From Bacteroides sp. (GTDB taxonomy: Bacteria; Bacteroidota; Bacteroidia; Bacteroidales; Muribaculaceae): a stretch of 64,000 bases of DNA. A program made the translations under genes and the position numbers. Under the pieces are notes generated by a model. The model made no database searches. It had not been told where the DNA came from and worked only from the letters and a program-made list of their open reading frames with translations. This document shows, piece after piece, positions 54,923 to 63,760 of the stretch. The number at the start of each line of letters is the position of its first letter. The first letter of the stretch is position 1. Location: assembly GCA_014801735.1 (NCBI GenBank), contig JAAVDO010000013.1:62001-126000 (forward strand), given 5' to 3'.

Positions 54923-57142
54923 TTATTTCCGTGGTGACAGGATCCGTTCTCCCAGAAAGCGGGCGAGTTCCATCTTTATCTGATTGAGTTCCTGCATACT
55001 TTTCATAGCGGATATGATCTCGTCGGGATTATTGCGCTGTTGTGCCGACATCATCTCCTTGCGGCACTGGTGAAGGCGCAGTTCTACTGTGGCATACTTC
55101 AGTTCGGCCACAGCGCGCGGAACAAGCACCGCCAGTCTTTCGCGCTCGGTCTCGACATGGGCGAACTTGGTGTGGATCTTGCTCAGCTGATGCCGCTCGG
55201 TCGCCAGTTCCGTTGCAATTCGGCGTGTCACGTCGTCCGGATCGCTTTCCAGCGCGCGCTCTATGTAGTTGCAGGCATACTCGTCGATTGCCGCATCCGA
55301 TTCTGCCGCTATCCGTTCGTCAAGCGCGCGCTCGGCCCGTTCTATTGCGGCCATATCCTGTGCCGTTTCCCTGATGTGGGCTATCCCTTCTGACATAGCT
55401 CTGTTGTCGGCCTCGGCCTGCTTCTGCCTCCGCTCGGCCAGATCCTGCTCCCAGCTTTCCTGCAGCAGTGTCATCGCTGCCTCATATACCCTCGCAAGCG
55501 CAGTATTGGTGAGTGTTATCTCGTCGTCCGCAAGCATGGCATCGATATAGTCGAGCACGCGTATGCTCTGCTGACCTCCCTGCCCGTCGTCTACCTCCGC
55601 AAGTTGTGCCGCGCCATATTTCACCACATACCTCATCAGCTCCCGTTCGGCAGGAAGCAGATAGGTGCGCTCTTCGCGTTGGGCCTCCGTCAGGTTTCCC
55701 GGGCCTTGCGGGGCCCGGGTGTCCGCTGAACTCTGCTGAACTGCTTGCGCGGTTCCGGCTTGGCCCGTCGGCGTCTCGGTGAGTGATTCCGCTCCGCGGC
55801 GGCGTGCCTCGGTCTCGGCGTTGCGGTGTGCGCGTTCGGCCCGTTCGCGGGCAACCTGGAGCGTGAGCACATTCTCGTCGATCTCGAGCATACGGCTGCA
55901 TTCTCCCGTATACACCGTGCGTGTGATGTCGTCGGGTATCAGGGCTATCGTCTTCACGATCTCCGCTATCACCTTCGACCTCTTTATCGGGTCGCCCTGG
56001 GCATCTTTCAGCAGAATGGTGGTCATGAAGCGGATAAAGTCGGTCTCGTTCTCCGCGAAATATTTCTCTACCTCGCTCGAACTGTGGTGCTGAGCGAAAC
56101 TGTCGGGGTCTTCGCCGTCCGGAAGCAGTAGCACTGATATGTTCAGCCCCTCGGCCAGAAGCATTCCTATGCCTCTGAGCGATGCCTTTATGCCGGCGGG
56201 GTCGGAATCATACACCAGCGTCACATTTTCAGTGAATCTGTGAATCAGTCTTATCTGCCCCTCGGTGAGCGATGTGCCCGACGAAGCCACTACATTCTCC
56301 ACCCCGCTCTGATGAAGCGATATCACGTCCATATAGCCTTCAACCAGCAGACACTTGTCCTTGGCCGTTATTGCCCGCTTGGCCTGATATAGGCCGTAAA
56401 GCTCGCGGCTCTTGCTGTAGACCACGCTCTCGGGCGAATTCACGTATTTCGCGATATCTTTGTCCTTGCGCAGGGTGCGTCCGCCGAACGCCACTACTTT
56501 GCCCGACACCGAAAACACCGGATAGATGACACGTGCGCGGAATCGGTCGCGCAGTTCTCCGTGGTCGCGCTCCACACTCAGTCCTGCCTTCACAAGATAC
56601 TCCTTGCTGTAGCCCTTGGCTATGGCTTCGCGCGACAGCGCGTTTCTCTCCTCCGGCGAATATCCCAGTTTGAAACGCTCTATCATCGCATCGTTGATTC
56701 CTCGCTCGCGAAAGTAGGCCACGCCTACGTTTCGTCCCTCGGAGGTGTCGGTCAGGGTGTGTCTGAAGAATTCCAGCGCAAATTCGTTTATTGCCATCAG
56801 GCTCTCGCGCTCGCCCTCTGCTTTGCGCTCTTCATCGGTCATCTCGCGCTCCTTCACTTCGATGCCGTATTTCTTGGCCAGATATAGCAGCGCCTCGTAA
56901 TACGACATCTGCTCGTGGAGCATTATGAAGTTGACAGGACTGCCTCCCTGACCGCAGCTGAAGCATTTGCAGATGTTCTTGGCTTTGCTGACCGAAAACG
57001 ACGGTGTGCGCTCGTTGTGAAACGGGCACAGGCCTATGTAGCCGGTTCCGCGCCGTTTCAGGCTCACGAAGTCGCTGACTACCTCGACTATGTCGGCGGT
57101 GTCGAGGATTCTCTGTACGGTTTGAGGGTCGATTCTTCTCAT
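54923..57142 (-). CDS. dnaG: DNA primase
   Basis: 739 residues from MRRIDPQTVQRIL; the frame extends to 57169 but those codons lie in the promoter box. Lays down RNA primers at the replication fork. N-terminal CHC2 zinc finger (C39, H42, C60, C63), then the RNA-polymerase core and TOPRIM domain with the acid cluster EGYMD and YDSDPAG. The C-terminal third is a Glu/Arg/Gln-rich helical region ending ILSPRK, with a low-complexity linker of Gly/Ala/Pro. The barrel-protein gene follows after 2 nt. Confidence 0.97.
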   Translation of the reverse strand: MRRIDPQTVQRILDTADIVEVVSDFVSLKRRGTGYIGLCPFHNERTPSFSVSKAKNICKCFSCGQGGSPVNFIMLHEQMSYYEALLYLAKKYGIEVKEREMTDEERKAEGERESLMAINEFALEFFRHTLTDTSEGRNVGVAYFRERGINDAMIERFKLGYSPEERNALSREAIAKGYSKEYLVKAGLSVERDHGELRDRFRARVIYPVFSVSGKVVAFGGRTLRKDKDIAKYVNSPESVVYSKSRELYGLYQAKRAITAKDKCLLVEGYMDVISLHQSGVENVVASSGTSLTEGQIRLIHRFTENVTLVYDSDPAGIKASLRGIGMLLAEGLNISVLLLPDGEDPDSFAQHHSSSEVEKYFAENETDFIRFMTTILLKDAQGDPIKRSKVIAEIVKTIALIPDDITRTVYTGECSRMLEIDENVLTLQVARERAERAHRNAETEARRRGAESLTETPTGQAGTAQAVQQSSADTRAPQGPGNLTEAQREERTYLLPAERELMRYVVKYGAAQLAEVDDGQGGQQSIRVLDYIDAMLADDEITLTNTALARVYEAAMTLLQESWEQDLAERRQKQAEADNRAMSEGIAHIRETAQDMAAIERAERALDERIAAESDAAIDEYACNYIERALESDPDDVTRRIATELATERHQLSKIHTKFAHVETERERLAVLVPRAVAELKYATVELRLHQCRKEMMSAQQRNNPDEIISAMKSMQELNQIKMELARFLGERILSPRK

Positions 57143-57149
57143 TTCGCTA

Positions 57150-57157
57150 CAAAGATA
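57150..57157 (-). promoter_or_regulatory. -7 box directly upstream of dnaG
   Basis: TATCTTTG on the minus strand; its G is 7 bases before the ATG, so a transcript from here would be almost leaderless. The box lies in the T-run of the upstream hairpin. There is no clear -33. Confidence 0.45.
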
Positions 57158-57194
57158 TAAAAAAAACAAAGGAGAGCCTCTCGACCATCCTTTG
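57157..57194 (-). terminator. Intrinsic terminator upstream of dnaG (minus strand)
   Basis: Read on the minus strand, CAAAGGA and TCCTTTG pair perfectly with an inner GAG/CTC, followed by a run of T's interrupted only by one A. It would end the RNA from the promoter at 57341-57371. Confidence 0.7.
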
Positions 57195-57335
57195 TCGGTT
57201 ACACATAGTACTTAACGTCAGTGGATTGTTTATCAAAAAAAAGTCTAACCTTATTACACTTGTGTTCTGGCTTCTTGAAAGCAATCCCGGATTCTTCGAC
57301 ACGGAATCCGTAGTCTGCGATTATGATATGTTTAT
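57160..57335 (-). ncRNA. Predicted small RNA upstream of dnaG
   Basis: About 175 nt on the minus strand from a consensus promoter to an intrinsic terminator. It has no credible ORF. It contains a CGGATTC/GAATCCG hairpin (about 57285-57307) and small GCTT/AAGC and ACAC/GTGT stems. I cannot match it to 6S, tmRNA or another known class. It could also be a terminated leader of dnaG. Confidence 0.5.
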
Positions 57336-57340
57336 CGATG

Positions 57341-57371
57341 CAAAGTTAGCACCTTCCTTACTAATTTACAA
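57341..57371 (-). promoter_or_regulatory. Promoter of the predicted small RNA
   Basis: On the minus strand, TTG at 57371-57369, 20 bases, TAACTTTG at 57348-57341; a full-consensus arrangement. Confidence 0.7.
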
Positions 57372-57489
57372 CTCTCTCGTTCAACGTACTTCCGCTTGGC
57401 TGAGCAGGTTGCTACGAGTTGTCCGCATTTGTTTACCCCTGACTGATCTTTATAGCCGTTTTTATGTAAAAATGGGTTAAAGGATAAGA

Positions 57490-57505
57490 TAATTGTTAAC
57501 AATTA
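57490..57505. promoter_or_regulatory. 16-bp perfect palindrome upstream of the ABC transporter gene
   Basis: TAATTGTTAACAATTA, a perfect dyad 100 nt before the -7 box of the ABC transporter gene. It may be a regulator site; A/T-rich context makes chance possible. Confidence 0.35.
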
Positions 57506-57606
57506 AAAAATGTTAAATAATTGTGGCGCTGATCCTTGCCTGGCTGCTGAGGCAGATTTGCTGAAACAAATTGTGCGGTGGGTTTCGGATTATGCGGTTT
57601 TATCAT

Positions 57607-57614
57607 TAAATTTG
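57607..57614 (+). promoter_or_regulatory. -7 box for the ABC transporter gene
   Basis: TAAATTTG, with a TTTC-type -33 at 57583-57586 (spacer 20); the ATG is 38 nt downstream. Confidence 0.55.
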
Positions 57615-57652
57615 TCAATATTTTTTGACCGTTTTTGGTTTTATTCTGACCT

Positions 57653-59488
57653 ATGGGAGACTTCTTCAGACTTCTCAGGCGCTTTGTGCCGCCTTACAGG
57701 AAATATCTTGCGCTCAACATCCTCTTCAATATCCTTGCTGCGGTGCTGACGCTGTTCTCGTTTGCTGTGGTGATTCCTATTCTGGAGATGCTTTTCCAGG
57801 TGAAGGAAGCCACCTACAGCTATATGTCGCTTGCCGACGGCTCGCTCAAGGAGGTTGCCGTCAACAATTTCTACTACTATACTCAGGAAGCCATTCGGAT
57901 CTTCGGCCCCTCACGGGCGCTGGCACTTCTTGCCGCTACGCTCGTGGTCATGACCGCCCTGAAGACCGGCGCCACCTATCTCAGCTCTCACTTCATGGTG
58001 CCGATACGTAACGGTGTCGTGCGTGATATTCGCAATATCCTTTACCGCAAGATTCTTGCGCTGCCGATAGGTTTCTTCACACAGGAGAGCAAGGGCGACG
58101 TGATGGCCCGCATGAGTAGCGATGTCGCTGAGATCGAGACCTCGATCATGGCCTCGCTCGACATGCTTTTCAAGAATCCCGTGATGATCATTGTCTGCCT
58201 GGCTATGATGATAGCTATAAGCTGGCAGCTGACAGTGTTCGTCCTGGTACTTCTGCCTATAGCCGGAGTTGCGATGGGCCGCATCGGCAAACGTCTGAAG
58301 CGCGCTTCGCTCGAAGGTCAGCAGCAGTGGGGCCGTATCATGGCCGATATCGAGGAGACTCTGGGCGGTCTGCGCATCATTAAGGCTTTCAATGCCGAGA
58401 GCCGCATGCAGCGTCGTTTCGAGGCCGATACCGAGCGTTTCTACCGCATCAGCAATCGTGTGGCCCGGCGCCAGGCCCTCGCCCATCCCATGAGTGAGTT
58501 CCTCGGCACGTTTACCATTGCTATCGTACTGTGGTTTGGCGGCTCGCTTATCCTCAATGGTGTGTCGGGCATCAAGGCCGGATCGTTCATCTACTACATG
58601 GTGATATTCTACAGTATCATCAATCCGGCCAAAGAGCTGTCCAAGGCCGTTTATTCCATTCAGAAGGGTATGGCCTCGCTTGAGCGCGTCGACCGTATCC
58701 TGTCGGCCCGTAACCCGATCACCGATCCCGATAAACCGGTGCGCGTAGAGCCTTTGCATGGCCGTATTGACTATTCGGGCGTCACGTTTGGATATGAAAA
58801 ATCGGTGCCGGTGGTGAGCGATGTCACTTTCACCATCAATCCCGGCGAGACTCTTGCTCTGGTCGGTGCGAGCGGCAGCGGCAAGTCTACTCTGGCCGAT
58901 CTGCTCCCACGCTTCTACGACGTCGATGCAGGCACGATCTCGATCGACGGCACCGATATCCGCGATATGCGTGTGGCCGACCTGCGAGCCCTTATGGGAA
59001 ATGTCAATCAGGAGGCTATCCTGTTCAACGACACTATCTACAACAATATTACCTTCGGAGTGAGCGGTGCTACCCGCGAGCAGGTCGAGACCGCCGCCCG
59101 CATTGCTAATGCCCATGATTTCATCATGGCTACCGAACAGGGCTATGACACCAACATCGGCGACCGCGGTTGCCGCCTGTCGGGTGGTCAGCGCCAGCGT
59201 CTGTCCATAGCCCGGGCTATACTCAAGAATCCTCCGCTGCTCATTCTCGACGAGGCTACATCAGCTCTCGACTCCGAAAGCGAGAAGCTCGTTCAGGAAG
59301 CCCTCGACCGCCTTATGGCCGACAGAACTACACTTGTCATTGCTCACCGCCTCTCTACGGTCAGAAATGCCACACGTATTTGTGTGCTACACGAGGGGCG
59401 TATAGTCGAGCAGGGTACCCACGAGGAGCTCCTTGCCCTCAACGGCTACTATACCCGTCTGGTCGAGATGCAGTCGATCAACAGTTGA
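57653..59488 (+). CDS. ABC transporter, fused permease and ATPase (MsbA-like)
   Basis: 611 residues: six membrane helices in about the first 330, then the nucleotide-binding domain with Walker A GASGSGKST, Q-loop VNQEAILFNDT, signature LSGGQRQRLSIARA, Walker B LLILDEATSALD and the switch histidine in VIAHRLSTVRNA. The fold and length suit homodimeric exporters such as MsbA, which flips lipid A core across the inner membrane, though a drug exporter is also possible. It has its own promoter, and the hydrolase gene starts 22 nt after it, suggesting an operon. Confidence 0.93.
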   Translation: MGDFFRLLRRFVPPYRKYLALNILFNILAAVLTLFSFAVVIPILEMLFQVKEATYSYMSLADGSLKEVAVNNFYYYTQEAIRIFGPSRALALLAATLVVMTALKTGATYLSSHFMVPIRNGVVRDIRNILYRKILALPIGFFTQESKGDVMARMSSDVAEIETSIMASLDMLFKNPVMIIVCLAMMIAISWQLTVFVLVLLPIAGVAMGRIGKRLKRASLEGQQQWGRIMADIEETLGGLRIIKAFNAESRMQRRFEADTERFYRISNRVARRQALAHPMSEFLGTFTIAIVLWFGGSLILNGVSGIKAGSFIYYMVIFYSIINPAKELSKAVYSIQKGMASLERVDRILSARNPITDPDKPVRVEPLHGRIDYSGVTFGYEKSVPVVSDVTFTINPGETLALVGASGSGKSTLADLLPRFYDVDAGTISIDGTDIRDMRVADLRALMGNVNQEAILFNDTIYNNITFGVSGATREQVETAARIANAHDFIMATEQGYDTNIGDRGCRLSGGQRQRLSIARAILKNPPLLILDEATSALDSESEKLVQEALDRLMADRTTLVIAHRLSTVRNATRICVLHEGRIVEQGTHEELLALNGYYTRLVEMQSINS

Positions 59489-59510
59489 TCTTAACATTAA
59501 CTCCATATTC

Positions 59511-60734
59511 ATGAAACTTAGTTTACTTATCAGCGCGGCCCTGCTCCTTTCTGGGGCGGTCAGTGCATCGGCTCAGGATATTTCTTCAGCCGCCAAGCCC
59601 GCTCCCGGTTCTACATCGAGCCGTCAGCTTGCCACATCGCTCATGCGCCCGGCCCCGCGACTCGAATATAATCCTGCCAATCCTCCCGCCGACATGGCTG
59701 CCTGGCGCGACAGCGTTGGCGCCGCCATGAAGCGCCTTATGAGCCATCCCGCGGCTAAGGTTGCCGCTCCTGCCCGCAAGGTAGCTACGGCAAGGCGCGA
59801 CGGCTACACCCTTGAGCGTTGGGAGAGCTACCCACTTGAGGGTAGCACCGTGGCTTATCTCGTCCTCGTGCCCGATTCGCTTGCCTATGGAAGTCCTTCG
59901 CCGGCGGTTCTCTGTATTCCCGGTTTCGGACAGACAAAGGAACTGCTTGCCGGCGAGCCCGCAGGCAACTTCGACCTCTCGATGCCTCCGGTCGATAATC
60001 CCGTGCCTGAGCGCAGTCAGGCGCTCCAGTATGCCCGTAAGGGCCTTATAGCCGTGGCTGTCGACAATCCCTGTGCCGGAGAGCTTTCCGACAACGGTTA
60101 TCCCGACTATATCACCACTTCCCGCTTCCTGCTTGAAGAAGGCTGGAATTATCTGGGCCTCTCTGCATGGCAGGATGAGGTGATTCTCGACGAGATCATG
60201 AAGCGTCCCGACGTTCGTCCCGACCGCGTGATTGTAAGTGGCTTCTCGCTCGGAACCGAGCCCCTGATGGCTATAGGCGTACAGCGTCCCGATATCTTTG
60301 CTTTCGTCTACAACGATTTCCTTTGTCGCACACGCGAAAGGGCGCTCGTGATGGACAAGCCTCAGAAAGACGGCTCGCGTCCCTTCCCAAACAATATCGA
60401 GCATCTGATTCCCGGATTCCTCACCCAGTTCGACTTCCCCGACATCGTTGCCGCTCTCTCTCCGCGCCCCGTCATCTGCACCGAGGGTGGTATGGATCGC
60501 GATTTTGCAGCCATAGGCAAGGCTTTCCAACAGGCCGGCGCCCCGGAGGCCTTCACCTTCTACCATTATCCTAAATATGCCGATCCGGCATCACGTGTCT
60601 ATCTCGACGCTATGCCTCAGGGTGTTGACCGCGACGAGTTTTTCCGTCTGGCCAACGTCGACTCTCCCAGCCACGGCTTCAAGCATCAGGTGATCCTTCC
60701 TTGGGTCGATGCTCTGCTGCGTGCTAATCCCTGA
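59511..60734 (+). CDS. Exported alpha/beta hydrolase (acetylxylan-esterase / Abhydrolase_7 type)
   Basis: 407 residues from MKLSLLISAALLLSGAVSASA, a clear signal peptide; the longer frame from 59433 lies inside the ABC gene. The catalytic serine is S246 in the nucleophile elbow GFSLG, with an upstream PAVLCIPGFGQTKE oxyanion-loop region and a late Asp/His pair (near GMDRDFAA and HGFKHQ). The substrate is probably an ester of a sugar or lipid; I cannot be more exact. Probably co-transcribed with the ABC gene. Confidence 0.8.
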   Translation: MKLSLLISAALLLSGAVSASAQDISSAAKPAPGSTSSRQLATSLMRPAPRLEYNPANPPADMAAWRDSVGAAMKRLMSHPAAKVAAPARKVATARRDGYTLERWESYPLEGSTVAYLVLVPDSLAYGSPSPAVLCIPGFGQTKELLAGEPAGNFDLSMPPVDNPVPERSQALQYARKGLIAVAVDNPCAGELSDNGYPDYITTSRFLLEEGWNYLGLSAWQDEVILDEIMKRPDVRPDRVIVSGFSLGTEPLMAIGVQRPDIFAFVYNDFLCRTRERALVMDKPQKDGSRPFPNNIEHLIPGFLTQFDFPDIVAALSPRPVICTEGGMDRDFAAIGKAFQQAGAPEAFTFYHYPKYADPASRVYLDAMPQGVDRDEFFRLANVDSPSHGFKHQVILPWVDALLRANP

Positions 60735-60843
60735 GTCGCGTTTTTTCGCTGAACCATTTCGCGTCTGACCTTGTTATAATTACGAAAGCTCCCTGATAGG
60801 AGCCTCCCTCAACCAAGATTTTTAACAAGTAAATGATAAGATT

Positions 60844-61143
60844 ATGAATGAGTTCAACGAAATGATCAACGACTCCAAACCCACGTTGGTCGATTTCTTC
60901 GCCACGTGGTGTGGCCCTTGTAAAATGCAGTCTCCTATTCTTGAACAGGTTAAGGCAACCCTTGGCGACAGTGTCAATATCATCAAGATCGATGTTGACC
61001 GCAATCCCGAGCTTTCCGAGAGATATTCTATCCGCTCGGTTCCTACCCTGATTGTTTTCAAGAGCGGCGAGGCCCTGTGGCGCGGCTACGGTGTGCACCA
61101 GGCCGACCAGCTCGAGGCCAAACTGAAAGAGCATATCGGTTAA
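60844..61143 (+). CDS. trxA: Thioredoxin
   Basis: 99 residues, slightly short, with no signal peptide, so cytoplasmic. The active site is WCGPC (C23, C26) in FFATWCGPCKMQSP, followed by the cis-proline region SVPTLIVFKSGE. It is a disulfide reductase for cytoplasmic proteins. A GC-rich hairpin (AGCTCC/GGAGCC, about 60788-60805) lies upstream and may end the previous operon; a TATAAT at 60773-60778 is not the local promoter type. Confidence 0.95.
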   Translation: MNEFNEMINDSKPTLVDFFATWCGPCKMQSPILEQVKATLGDSVNIIKIDVDRNPELSERYSIRSVPTLIVFKSGEALWRGYGVHQADQLEAKLKEHIG

Positions 61144-61204
61144 GCCTGCCGGTTAACCTCAACTGACATTCCCTCTCCTTAAAGATACTATAGGCTTGAA
61201 CACC

Positions 61205-61254
61205 CCTGTCCCTGCAGTTTGCGCTGGCCGCAACTACAGGGACAGGCTTTTTTC
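61205..61254 (+). terminator. Intrinsic terminator after the thioredoxin gene
   Basis: CCTGTCCCTG (61205-61214) pairs perfectly with CAGGGACAGG (61237-61246), extended by AGTTTGCG/CGCAACT-type pairs, then a long T-run. Confidence 0.92.
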
Positions 61255-61293
61255 TGAAATCTCCCTCTACGTTTCATTTTTTGATCTTGATCT

Positions 61294-61779
61294 ATGAAAA
61301 AACTGATATTCTCGCTGATGATGATTTTGCTCGGGGTCACCTCGGCGTTTGCCGTGATCGATAAATACTCCATAAACCGCAATGACTTGCCCGAGGAAGC
61401 CCGCAACATGCTCAGCGACTATTTTCCCAAAGCAAAGGTGAGCATGATAAAGGTCGACCGCCATCTGCTTAAAAAGACCGACTACGACGTCAGGCTTGTC
61501 AACGGCACCCGCATCGAGTTCAGCAACAAAGGACGTTGGACAATGGTCGACTGCGGCAAGCGCGCCTTGCCCGCAACTCTTCCTCCGGCTGCCGTGCGCC
61601 GATATGTCGACAAAAACTATCCCCGACTTAAGATGGTCAGGATAGAGCGCTCGGCCTCGGCTGTCGACGTCACACTTTCCGACGGTGTCCGTCTCCGTTT
61701 CGGTCCGTTGGGCAACTTCAAGGAGGTGCTTGGCTCTGTATCCTCGCGCTCATTCGATGGCGAAATCGTTCAGAACTGA
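61294..61779 (+). CDS. PepSY-like periplasmic protein (DUF2874 type)
   Basis: 161 residues with a signal peptide (FSLMMILLGVTSAFA). Two tandem PepSY-like halves (about 25-90 and 95-155): LPEEARNMLSDYFPKAKV...YDVRLVNGTRIEFSNKG and LPPAAVRRYVDKNYPRLKM...VDVTLSDGVRLRFGPLG. This matches the BLIP/DUF2874 folds common in Bacteroides. It is thought to bind or inhibit other envelope proteins such as peptidases; there is no known reaction. It stands alone between two terminators. Confidence 0.85.
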   Translation: MKKLIFSLMMILLGVTSAFAVIDKYSINRNDLPEEARNMLSDYFPKAKVSMIKVDRHLLKKTDYDVRLVNGTRIEFSNKGRWTMVDCGKRALPATLPPAAVRRYVDKNYPRLKMVRIERSASAVDVTLSDGVRLRFGPLGNFKEVLGSVSSRSFDGEIVQN

Positions 61780-61798
61780 TAAAAAATACAGATATAAA

Positions 61799-61838
61799 GC
61801 AGCCGGACGACGTAAATCATATCACGTCGCCCGGCTGT
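61799..61838. terminator. Bidirectional hairpin between the PepSY-like and AspT-like genes
   Basis: GCAGCCGGACGACGT (61799-61813) pairs with ACGTCGCCCGGCTGT (61824-61838) with two wobble or mismatched positions. Confidence 0.75.
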
Positions 61839-61860
61839 CAGTTTATGAGTTATATAGCTG

Positions 61861-63516
61861 TCAGTTCAGGAATGCCAGTATCAGGCCCTGGGCCGCAACC
61901 ACACGCAGGAACATCGTCAGCGGGTAAACCGTCGAATATGCTACTGCCGGTGCATCGTTGTTGGTCGAGCCGGTCGAGTAGGCCAGGGCAGGGGGGTCGG
62001 TATAGCCGCCTGCAAACAGACCCATGATCGTAAGATAGTTGATCTTATAGACTCCGCGCGCTATGCATCCTACGATCACAAGAGGCAGGAAAGTGATAAT
62101 GAAGCCCCAGATCACCCACCACATACCTGTGATGTTGAACACCGTCTCTGCGAAGCCCGCACCCGAGCTGATACCTACCGACGCAAGGAACAGGCAGATA
62201 CCAAGCTCGCGCAGCATCATCGACGCTGAGGTCGAGGTATAGGTGACAAGTTTCAGCTTGTAGCCGAAGCGGCTCAGAAGTATGGCCACTACGAGCGGAC
62301 CGCCTGCCAGTCCCAGCTTCATGCCGAATCCTACGTTGATCGAGCCCAGTATGATACCGAACATGATACCTACGAAGATCGTGATCACGTTCGGATGATT
62401 CAGTCGCTTCATGGAGTTGCCCAGTCGTGCGGCCAGACGGTTGATGTCGTTCAGGTCACCGACCACGGTGATACGGTCGCCCATCTGCAGGCGAAGGTCG
62501 GCGCCGGCAAGCAGATCTACGCCTGCGCGGTTCACCCTCGTGGCATTGAGCTTATAGGCCGTATGCAGACGCAGAGAGCCCAGGGTGCGTCCGTCATATT
62601 CAGTGCGTGTGATGACAATACGGCGGCTGACTACGTCGCTCGGAGTCACCAGTTCCCATTCCATTTCTATCTGCGGGCCTACAACCGATTCGAAGCGCTC
62701 GACATCGTCTGTGGCAATGACCACCATCAGCTTGTCGCCCACGCGCACCTGTGTCTGGCTCGTCGGAATGATGATCTGACCTGTCTCGCCTATCAGACGC
62801 GAAATCACGAATTCACACTGGATTATCTTGTGGAGCTGTACCAGCGACTTGCCCGAGATCAGCGGGTTGGTCACCTCTATCGAGATGATGTTAGGCTTCT
62901 GCGAAGTATCTTCTGCCTGATTTTCAATCTCCTTGATCTCATCTTCGGTCTTGATGCGGAAGATCGCCTTGATCAGAAACATTGCTCCGATAATACCTAT
63001 TACACCCAGAGGATAGGCTGCAGCATATCCCATTGCCATTATATTGATTGCCTCGGGTGAACCGGCAGTCTGCTGGGCTGCGGCAAGACCCGGTGTATTG
63101 GTCACCGCACCGCTCATCACACCGACCAGCGCGTTTATCGACGTCTCCCCGTCGATAAAGTAGATTATCAGCACTATCGCTACGTTCAGCGCTATTCCAA
63201 GCACCGCCAGTCCGTTAAGGCGTATGCCACCTTTCCTGAACGAGGCGAAGAAGCCCGGGCCCACCTGCAGGCCGATCGAGAAAATGAATAGAATCAGGCC
63301 GAACTCACGAATGAATTTCAGCACCTCGGGATTGACTATATACCCGAAGTGGCCCATCAGAATGCCGACAAACAGAACAAACGTGACGCCGAGCGATACC
63401 CCTGCGATCTTTAGCTTACCCAGAAACACGCCGGCCGCTATCACAAACGAATAGAGTACCAGTGTGGCAGCAAGCTCTGTATGACCGGGGCCGATGAGGT
63501 CGATTAACCAGTCCAT
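61861..63516 (-). CDS. AspT/YidE-type putative transporter
   Basis: 551 residues with about 10 to 11 membrane helices in two repeated halves separated by two regulator-of-K+ (TrkA-C) domains (about 200-290 and 290-380, containing IISIEVTNPLISGKSLVQLHK and GDRITVVGDLNDINRL). This is the AspT/YidE/YbjL antiporter-duplication layout: membrane half, two TrkA-C, membrane half. Family members exchange aspartate for alanine or similar ions; this substrate is unknown. A typical promoter is found at 63589-63596. It is monocistronic in this window. Confidence 0.9.
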   Translation of the reverse strand: MDWLIDLIGPGHTELAATLVLYSFVIAAGVFLGKLKIAGVSLGVTFVLFVGILMGHFGYIVNPEVLKFIREFGLILFIFSIGLQVGPGFFASFRKGGIRLNGLAVLGIALNVAIVLIIYFIDGETSINALVGVMSGAVTNTPGLAAAQQTAGSPEAINIMAMGYAAAYPLGVIGIIGAMFLIKAIFRIKTEDEIKEIENQAEDTSQKPNIISIEVTNPLISGKSLVQLHKIIQCEFVISRLIGETGQIIIPTSQTQVRVGDKLMVVIATDDVERFESVVGPQIEMEWELVTPSDVVSRRIVITRTEYDGRTLGSLRLHTAYKLNATRVNRAGVDLLAGADLRLQMGDRITVVGDLNDINRLAARLGNSMKRLNHPNVITIFVGIMFGIILGSINVGFGMKLGLAGGPLVVAILLSRFGYKLKLVTYTSTSASMMLRELGICLFLASVGISSGAGFAETVFNITGMWWVIWGFIITFLPLVIVGCIARGVYKINYLTIMGLFAGGYTDPPALAYSTGSTNNDAPAVAYSTVYPLTMFLRVVAAQGLILAFLN

Positions 63517-63588
63517 AGCTGTTGATAATGATTGTTTAAGAAATATTTACTGACGGAGCGGCAATGACACGTGCCACTTCCGAGGATG

Positions 63589-63596
63589 CAAAGTTA
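63589..63596 (-). promoter_or_regulatory. -7 box for the AspT/YidE-like gene
   Basis: TAACTTTG on the minus strand, 72 nt before the start codon; a TTG lies upstream on that strand with a slightly long 22-base spacer. Confidence 0.5.
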
Positions 63597-63760
63597 CGCA
63601 TTTTTCCCTCACTATCCGCAACAATTGTTAAAAAATCCTCCCACCCACACATCCCCCCAAATAATGTTCCGCCAAAATGTAAGGATGTTCCCTGAAACAT
63701 CCGCCCCCACCATGGCGCATGCCTCAATCTGCACGTTATCGCCCACCCGCGCATCGCTGA

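Noticed and set aside
57510..57749. 79-codon frame overlapping the ABC transporter start
   Set aside because: It runs through the ABC promoter box and into the gene in another frame; no protein-like pattern.
60773..60778. TATAAT upstream of the thioredoxin gene
   Set aside because: It looks like an E. coli -10 box, but this organism uses TAnnTTTG and no TTGACA partner is present.
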